From assembly GCA_040512755.1 (NCBI GenBank), contig JBEVEP010000198.1:1-12768 (forward strand): a stretch of 12,768 nucleotides of DNA, in the 5' to 3' direction. The translations under genes were made by a program, and so were the position numbers. Positions 8,567 through 12,768 of this stretch are shown one piece after another; position 1 is the first letter of the stretch; each line of letters begins with the position of its first letter. Origin of the DNA: JBEVEP01 sp040512755. GTDB lineage: Bacteria > Pseudomonadota > Alphaproteobacteria > Rhizobiales > Rhizobiaceae. The notes below the pieces were generated by a model, which was not told the origin of the DNA, did not search any database, and was given only the letters and a program-made list of their open reading frames with translations.

Positions 8567-10168
8567 ATGGCGCCCCGCGTTCTGGTTTCAGACAAGCTTT
8601 CCCCGACCGCCGTCCAGATTTTCAAAGATCGCGGTGTCGCGGTCGACTACTTGCCCGATCTGGGCAAGGACAAGGAAGCACTTCTCGAGGTTATTGGCCG
8701 CTATGACGGCCTCGCCATCCGCTCGGCGACGAAAGTCACCGAGAAGCTGATCGCTGCCGCGACCAATCTCAAGGTGATCGGCCGCGCCGGCATCGGCGTC
8801 GACAATGTCGACATTCCCGCCGCCTCGCGCCGGGGCATCATTGTGATGAACACGCCTTTCGGCAATTCGATCACGACTGCCGAGCACGCGGTTGCGCTGA
8901 TGTTCGCGGTTGCGCGCGACCTGCCGGAGGCCAATGCGTCCACCCAATCCGGCAAGTGGGAGAAAAACCGCTTCATGGGCGTGGAGATCACAAGCAAGAC
9001 ACTTGGCGTGATCGGCTGCGGTAATATCGGCTCCATCGTCGCGCAGCGCGGTGTCGGCTTGAAAATGCATGTCGTGGCCTTCGATCCCTTCCTTTCGGAG
9101 GATCGGGCTGTCGAGCTCGGCATTGAGAAAGTCGAACTGGACGAATTGCTTGCCCGCGCCGACTTCATCACGCTTCATACGCCGCTGACGGACAAGACGC
9201 GAAACATCATCAATGCCGGCTCCATTGCGAAAATGAAGGACGGCGTGCGCATCATCAATTGCGCGCGGGGCGGGCTGATCGTTGAAGCTGATCTTGTCGC
9301 GGCGCTGAAGAGCGGGAAAGTCGCGGGCGCGGGCATCGACGTGTTCGAAGTGGAGCCGGCGACGGAAAGCCCGCTGTTCGGCCTGCACAACGTCGTTTGC
9401 ACGCCGCACCTTGGAGCCTCGACAACGGAAGCCCAGGAAAATGTCGCGCTGCAAATCGCAGAGCAGATGGCGGATTACCTGGTCAAGGGCGCCGTCTCCA
9501 ACGCCATCAACATGCCGTCGATCACGGCGGAAGAGGCCCCGCGGCTGAAACCGTTCATCAAGCTTGCCGAGGTGCTTGGCGCTTTTGTCGGACAGGTCAC
9601 GGAGGAGCCGATCAAGGAGGTCGAGATCCTTTTCGACGGCGCGACCGCCTCGATGAATACCCGCGCACTGATCAGCGCGGCGCTCGCCGGCCTGATCCGG
9701 CCGCAGGTGGCCGACGTCAATATGGTGTCCGCGCCGATCATGGTGAAGGAGCGCGGCATCATCGTTGCCGAGATCAAGCGCGACAAATCCGGTGTGTTCG
9801 ACGGCTACATCAAGCTCACGGTCAAGACCGAAAGCCGGACACGGTCCATCGCGGGCACCTGCTTTTCCGATCACAAGCCGCGCTTCATCCAGATCAAGGG
9901 CATCAATCTCGACGCCGAAGTCGGCCAGCACATGCTCTACACCACGAATGCCGACGTGCCGGGCATCATCGGACTTCTGGGCACGATCTGCGGCAATGCA
10001 GGGATCAACATCGCCAACTTCCAGCTTGGCCGCAACCGGCCCGGCGGCGATGCGATCGCGCTGCTCTATCTCGATGCGCCGTTCCCGGAGAATGTGCTTG
10101 CCGAATTGCGAGCGCACCAGTCGATCGACTCGGCCAAGCCCCTGCATTTTGATGTGGCGGCGGCGTAG
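8567..10168 (+). CDS. serA: D-3-phosphoglycerate dehydrogenase SerA (long form)
   Basis: SerA oxidises 3-phosphoglycerate to 3-phosphohydroxypyruvate with NAD, the entry step to serine, glycine and one-carbon units. The ATG at 8567 has a strong AAGGAG (8555-8560) 6 nt upstream and gives 533 residues starting APRVLVSDKLS; the open frame extends 56 codons further up into serC in another frame, which is chance. The catalytic/NAD domain shows the Rossmann motif G150-x-G-x-x-G155 and the triad R234 (NCARGG), E263 (DVFEVEP) and H281 (TPHLGAST). Residues about 320-450 form the intervening (ASB) domain found in long-form enzymes, and about 455-533 an ACT domain (NADVPGIIGLLG), the site where L-serine feedback acts in relatives. 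It is the second gene of the serC-serA operon. Confidence 0.97.
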   Translation: MAPRVLVSDKLSPTAVQIFKDRGVAVDYLPDLGKDKEALLEVIGRYDGLAIRSATKVTEKLIAAATNLKVIGRAGIGVDNVDIPAASRRGIIVMNTPFGNSITTAEHAVALMFAVARDLPEANASTQSGKWEKNRFMGVEITSKTLGVIGCGNIGSIVAQRGVGLKMHVVAFDPFLSEDRAVELGIEKVELDELLARADFITLHTPLTDKTRNIINAGSIAKMKDGVRIINCARGGLIVEADLVAALKSGKVAGAGIDVFEVEPATESPLFGLHNVVCTPHLGASTTEAQENVALQIAEQMADYLVKGAVSNAINMPSITAEEAPRLKPFIKLAEVLGAFVGQVTEEPIKEVEILFDGATASMNTRALISAALAGLIRPQVADVNMVSAPIMVKERGIIVAEIKRDKSGVFDGYIKLTVKTESRTRSIAGTCFSDHKPRFIQIKGINLDAEVGQHMLYTTNADVPGIIGLLGTICGNAGINIANFQLGRNRPGGDAIALLYLDAPFPENVLAELRAHQSIDSAKPLHFDVAAA

Positions 10169-10197
10169 AAGCCTTAGCGCGGATCGACCCTGATCGG

Positions 10198-10228
10198 GAT
10201 GTCCGATCAGCTCAGTGGGCCGGACATC
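10198..10228 (+). terminator. Hairpin after serA, possible terminator
   Basis: GATGTCCG (10198-10205) pairs perfectly with CGGACATC (10221-10228) around a 15-nt loop, 29 bp after the serA stop; flanking GATC bases can extend it with a bulge. No T-tract follows, so termination here would be inefficient or rho-dependent. Confidence 0.4.
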
Positions 10229-10280
10229 GATCACGGCGGCGAATCCAGGTTAATTACCAGTCGGTGGATGACAGGCAGGT

Positions 10281-10564
10281 GAGAGAGGGGATATTGTTCT
10301 GGAAATGGTCCCCTCTCTTGCAAATTCTAAGGACTTGGCTTCGCCAAGCCCAGGAATTTGCTTTCTCCCCCGCAAGGGGGGAGATATCGCTGGCATCGGC
10401 CTGCCGCCAACTTGCGAACGTTGGAGATTGGCGCAAGCGCTTGTGCAGCGTGTTATCTCCCCCCTTGCGGGGGAGAAAGCGATTTCAACATCTTAGGCGA
10501 GCACCGAGCCCGAAGGGCGAGGAGGAATGCGAGGCTAGGTGTTAGAAATCGCAAGAGAGGGGGT
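10281..10564. repeat. Nested inverted-repeat element between serA and the permease gene
   Basis: Outer arms at 10310-10330 (CCCCTCTCTTGC...TTCTAA) and 10542-10562 are complementary at 19 of 21 positions. Inner arms at 10354-10386 and 10454-10486 match at 31 of 33; each inner arm is itself a hairpin of the form TCTCCCCC-GCAA-GGGGGGAGA. The centre holds a further stem CTTGCG (10411-10416) with CGCAAG (10432-10437). AGAGAGGGG (10282-10290) can also pair with CCCCTCTCT (10310-10318). There is no coding capacity; the element fills the gap between two convergent genes and, once transcribed, could fold into a long rod. Its centre shares AACG(T/A)TGGAGATT(G/A)GC with the repeat at 6039-6202. Confidence 0.8.
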
Positions 10565-10591
10565 TTGAGTGGGAACAATGCATCCTTAAGT

Positions 10592-11485
10592 TCAATTGGC
10601 CAGTTTCCGCCCACTGTGTTCGGCCAGCCAGATGCCGCCGAGCACAAGGATCATCGCCGCGGCGTGGTAAAGCTGGAAATCTTCTCCAAGGATCAGGACC
10701 GACATCAGCGTGCCGAATATCGGCACCAGATTGATGAACAGTCCCGCGCGGTTGGGTCCGATCAGCTCGACGCCGCGGATATAGAAAACCTGGGCGAGGA
10801 TGGAGGGGAACACCACCGTATAGGCGACGACGGCCCAGCCCCGCGCATCCGGAACGATTCCCGCGCCATACCAGAATTCCAACGCCACGAACGGAATCGC
10901 ACTGATCGTTGCGCTCGCGCAAAGTGCAATCATCAGGCTCTGCCAATGGATCTGCGGCTTGAAGCGCAGCGCGACCGTATAGAGGCTGTAGATCAGTACC
11001 GCGAGGAGCATCAGCGCATCGCCGAAATTGACGTCGAGCTCAAAAAGCCGGGTGGGGTCGCCGTGGCTTGCCGTCAGCGCGACACCCACGATGGAGATCA
11101 GAAAACCGGCGATCTGGGCCCAGGTTGCCCGCGTGCGAAAGAGAAGGAAGTTGGCGAGGAAGATCAGCATCGGTATGGCGGCCTGTTCGATGCTGACATT
11201 GATCGCTGTCGTGTAGCCGAGGGCGGAGTACAGGGTGACGTTGAACACCGTGAAGCCAAACACGCCGAGGCCGGTCAGCAGCCAGAGATGCTTCCGGATC
11301 GCAGGCCAGTCCTCGACGAGGCGTTGCCTCCCGATCGCCAGGAGGATGACAAGGGCAAAACCCCACCGCGCGCCCGTGAGAAGCATCGGCGAAACGTGGC
11401 CGACCGCCAGCTTTCCGGCGACGGCGTTGCCGCCCCAGAAGAGGGTGGTCAGCAGGAGCAGGACATAGGCATTGCGATGACGCAT
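10592..11485 (-). CDS. EamA/DMT-superfamily permease, substrate unknown
   Basis: The 297-residue product is almost wholly hydrophobic, with about ten predicted membrane helices arranged as two EamA halves (about 5-138 and 153-288), the standard length and plan for drug/metabolite transporter exporters of the inner membrane. Recognisable family segments are TLFWGGNAVAGKLA (14-27) near the N-terminus, IEQAAIPMLIFLANFLLF (99-116) closing the first half, and NRAGLFINLVPIFGTLMSVL (245-264) with GE in the last helix pair of the second half. Positive residues favour a cytoplasmic N- and C-terminus. Members export amino acids, purines or other metabolites; the neighbouring serine and purine genes are suggestive but do not fix a substrate. 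It is transcribed toward serA, with an AGGA upstream of the ATG at a rather long distance (about 13 nt). Confidence 0.9.
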   Translation of the reverse strand: MRHRNAYVLLLLTTLFWGGNAVAGKLAVGHVSPMLLTGARWGFALVILLAIGRQRLVEDWPAIRKHLWLLTGLGVFGFTVFNVTLYSALGYTTAINVSIEQAAIPMLIFLANFLLFRTRATWAQIAGFLISIVGVALTASHGDPTRLFELDVNFGDALMLLAVLIYSLYTVALRFKPQIHWQSLMIALCASATISAIPFVALEFWYGAGIVPDARGWAVVAYTVVFPSILAQVFYIRGVELIGPNRAGLFINLVPIFGTLMSVLILGEDFQLYHAAAMILVLGGIWLAEHSGRKLAN

Positions 11486-11768
11486 GAACTGAACTTTTTC
11501 CTGGCTGGAGGCTGACCCGGGCGAGAACTGCGACCCCGCCGGTCTAGAGGAACGGCGGATGATTGGGAAACGGCTTCTGAAATCCCATCACGGGCGAGGA
11601 ACAACAAGACGCCAGTTCGCCCAAGTGGCAGGGCCTGTTAGCGAGTATTTTTTACCCCAACCGCCGGCGGTCCGAAAGAAAGGTCGCGCTTTCCGCGCCT
11701 TGACGCTATATGGGCCTGTCATTTTGGGCGCTTCGCGCGCCAGCGGCATTGCATGAAGGGAAAAGCGC
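11486..11768. other. Divergent intergenic region between permease gene and purA
   Basis: These 283 bp separate two genes transcribed away from each other and must contain both promoters. Visible are a TTTTTT run at 11648-11653 region, a perfect 10-bp palindrome CCGCCGGCGG (11661-11670), and TTGACG followed by CTATAT (11700-11711), which resemble -35 and -10 elements but do not have standard spacing to each other. GAAGGG (11755-11760) is the purA ribosome site, 8 nt before its ATG. I see no gene here. Confidence 0.55.
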
Positions 11769-12768
11769 ATGGCGAATGTGGTGGTCGTCGGCTCGCAGTG
11801 GGGCGACGAGGGCAAGGGCAAGATTGTGGATTGGCTCTCGGAACGCGCCGATGTCGTGGTGCGCTTCCAGGGCGGTCACAATGCCGGCCACACGCTCGTT
11901 GTTGACGGCAAGGTCTACAAGCTGTCCCTGCTGCCTTCAGGCGTCGTGCGCGACGGCAAGTTGTCGGTGATCGGCAATGGCGTTGTTTTCGACCCGCATG
12001 CCTTTGTCGCGGAAGTTGGCAAGCTGAAGGCGCAGGGCGTGGATGTTTCGCCGGACCGGCTGAAGATCGCCGAGAACACCGCGCTTATCCTTTCGCTGCA
12101 TCGCGAGCTCGATGGATTCCGCGAGGATGCGGCATCGAGCTCGGGAACCAGGATCGGCACCACGCGCAGAGGCATCGGGCCAGCCTATGAGGACAAGGTC
12201 GGGCGTCGCGCCGTTCGCGTCATGGACCTTGCCAGCCTCGATACGCTGCCCTCGAAAGTGGACCGGCTTCTGACCCACCACAATGCGCTGCGGCGCGGGC
12301 TCGGCCATCCCGAAGTGTCGCATGACGCCATCATGGAAGAACTGACCTCGGTTGCGGATCAAATTCTTCCCTATATGGATCGCGTCTGGAAAATCCTGGA
12401 CGACAAGCGCCGCGCCGGTGCGCGGATCCTGTTCGAAGGTGCACAGGGCACGTTGCTCGATATCGACCAGGGGACCTATCCGTTTGTGACGTCGTCAAAC
12501 ACCGTTGCCGGTCAGGCCGCCACCGGCTCGGGTGTCGGACCTGGCGCCATCGGCTATGTGCTGGGCATCACCAAAGCCTATACGACCCGCGTCGGCGAGG
12601 GGCCCTTTCCGACGGAACAGGACAATGAGACCGGCCAGTTCCTTGGCGAACGCGGTCATGAGTTTGGAACGGTGACTGGCCGCAAGCGCCGCTGCGGCTG
12701 GTTCGATGCGGTGCTGGTGCGCCAGGCGGTGGCCGTAAACGGCATTAACGGCATTGCGCTGACCAAGC
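11769..12768 (+). CDS. purA: Adenylosuccinate synthetase PurA, 5' part (3' end outside window)
   Basis: PurA joins IMP and aspartate with GTP hydrolysis to give adenylosuccinate, the first committed step to AMP, in the cytosol. The frame runs open from the ATG at 11769 to the window end, giving 333 residues of an expected roughly 430. The N-terminal GSQWGDEGKGK has the catalytic base D13 and the glycine-rich phosphate loop; the catalytic H41 is in GGHNAGHT. Further signature stretches are GTTRRGIGPAYEDK, whose Arg after GTT is usual in alphaproteobacteria, FEGAQGTLLDID, and GVGPGAIGYVLGITKAYTTRVGEGPFPTE. GAAGGG upstream supports the start. The gene is separate from the serine operon and divergent from the permease. 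Confidence 0.97.
   Translation, partial: MANVVVVGSQWGDEGKGKIVDWLSERADVVVRFQGGHNAGHTLVVDGKVYKLSLLPSGVVRDGKLSVIGNGVVFDPHAFVAEVGKLKAQGVDVSPDRLKIAENTALILSLHRELDGFREDAASSSGTRIGTTRRGIGPAYEDKVGRRAVRVMDLASLDTLPSKVDRLLTHHNALRRGLGHPEVSHDAIMEELTSVADQILPYMDRVWKILDDKRRAGARILFEGAQGTLLDIDQGTYPFVTSSNTVAGQAATGSGVGPGAIGYVLGITKAYTTRVGEGPFPTEQDNETGQFLGERGHEFGTVTGRKRRCGWFDAVLVRQAVAVNGINGIALTK

Noticed and set aside
10358..11515. 385-residue plus-strand ORF across the permease gene
   Set aside because: The minus strand encodes a clear ten-helix permease; the plus-strand translation is highly charged, low in structure and starts inside the repeat element.
11700..11728. Sigma-70 promoter of purA at TTGACG
   Set aside because: No good -10 element lies 16-18 bp downstream; the nearby CTATAT is too close, so I left it as an unresolved part of the gap.

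Overview
The window is chromosomal, GC-rich and compact. It looks like an alphaproteobacterium of the order Hyphomicrobiales (Rhizobiales), most likely near Mesorhizobium and its Phyllobacteriaceae/Brucellaceae relatives. This rests on the protein sequences (long-form SerA, the GTTRRGIGPAYEDK stretch of PurA, an Omp25/Omp31-type barrel), the set of neighbours (tilS-ftsH-glmM, serC-serA, purA), a CtrA-type box, and palindromic intergenic repeats of the kind common in rhizobia. The genus is inferred, not proven.

Layout. Positions 1-761 hold the 3' part of tilS (tRNA-Ile lysidine synthetase), followed after 110 bp by ftsH (872-2809), which has a heat-shock-like promoter and a clear intrinsic terminator. 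From about 2917 to 3322 there is a cluster of three direct copies of a palindromic repeat, the middle one expanded by a long inverted repeat. The cluster runs into the 3' end of a minus-strand gene (3122-4177) for a secreted protein with paired-cysteine repeats. That gene is divergent from glmM (4495-5847). A 570-bp gap after glmM holds a nested inverted repeat and, just before the next gene, a perfect CtrA-type box. An outer-membrane beta-barrel gene follows (6418-7119) with its own terminator. Then comes a structured leader and the serine biosynthesis pair serC (7326-8501) and serA (8567-10168). A second nested inverted repeat separates serA from a convergent EamA/DMT-type permease gene on the minus strand (10592-11485). 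The window ends inside purA (11769 onward).

How the genes fit together. Most are housekeeping: tRNA decoding (TilS), membrane protein quality control (FtsH), the phosphosugar step toward UDP-GlcNAc and peptidoglycan/LPS (GlmM), the second and first steps of serine synthesis (SerC, SerA) and the first committed step to AMP (PurA). The accessory part is the cysteine-repeat protein, the barrel and the permease. I see no phage, CRISPR, toxin-antitoxin, insertion sequence or secretion locus, and no convincing undescribed multi-gene system. The points worth a second look are the repeat-encoded C-terminus of the cysteine-repeat protein, two composite intergenic repeats sharing a core, and several regulatory candidates (heat-shock-like promoter of ftsH, CtrA box before the barrel gene, serC leader).
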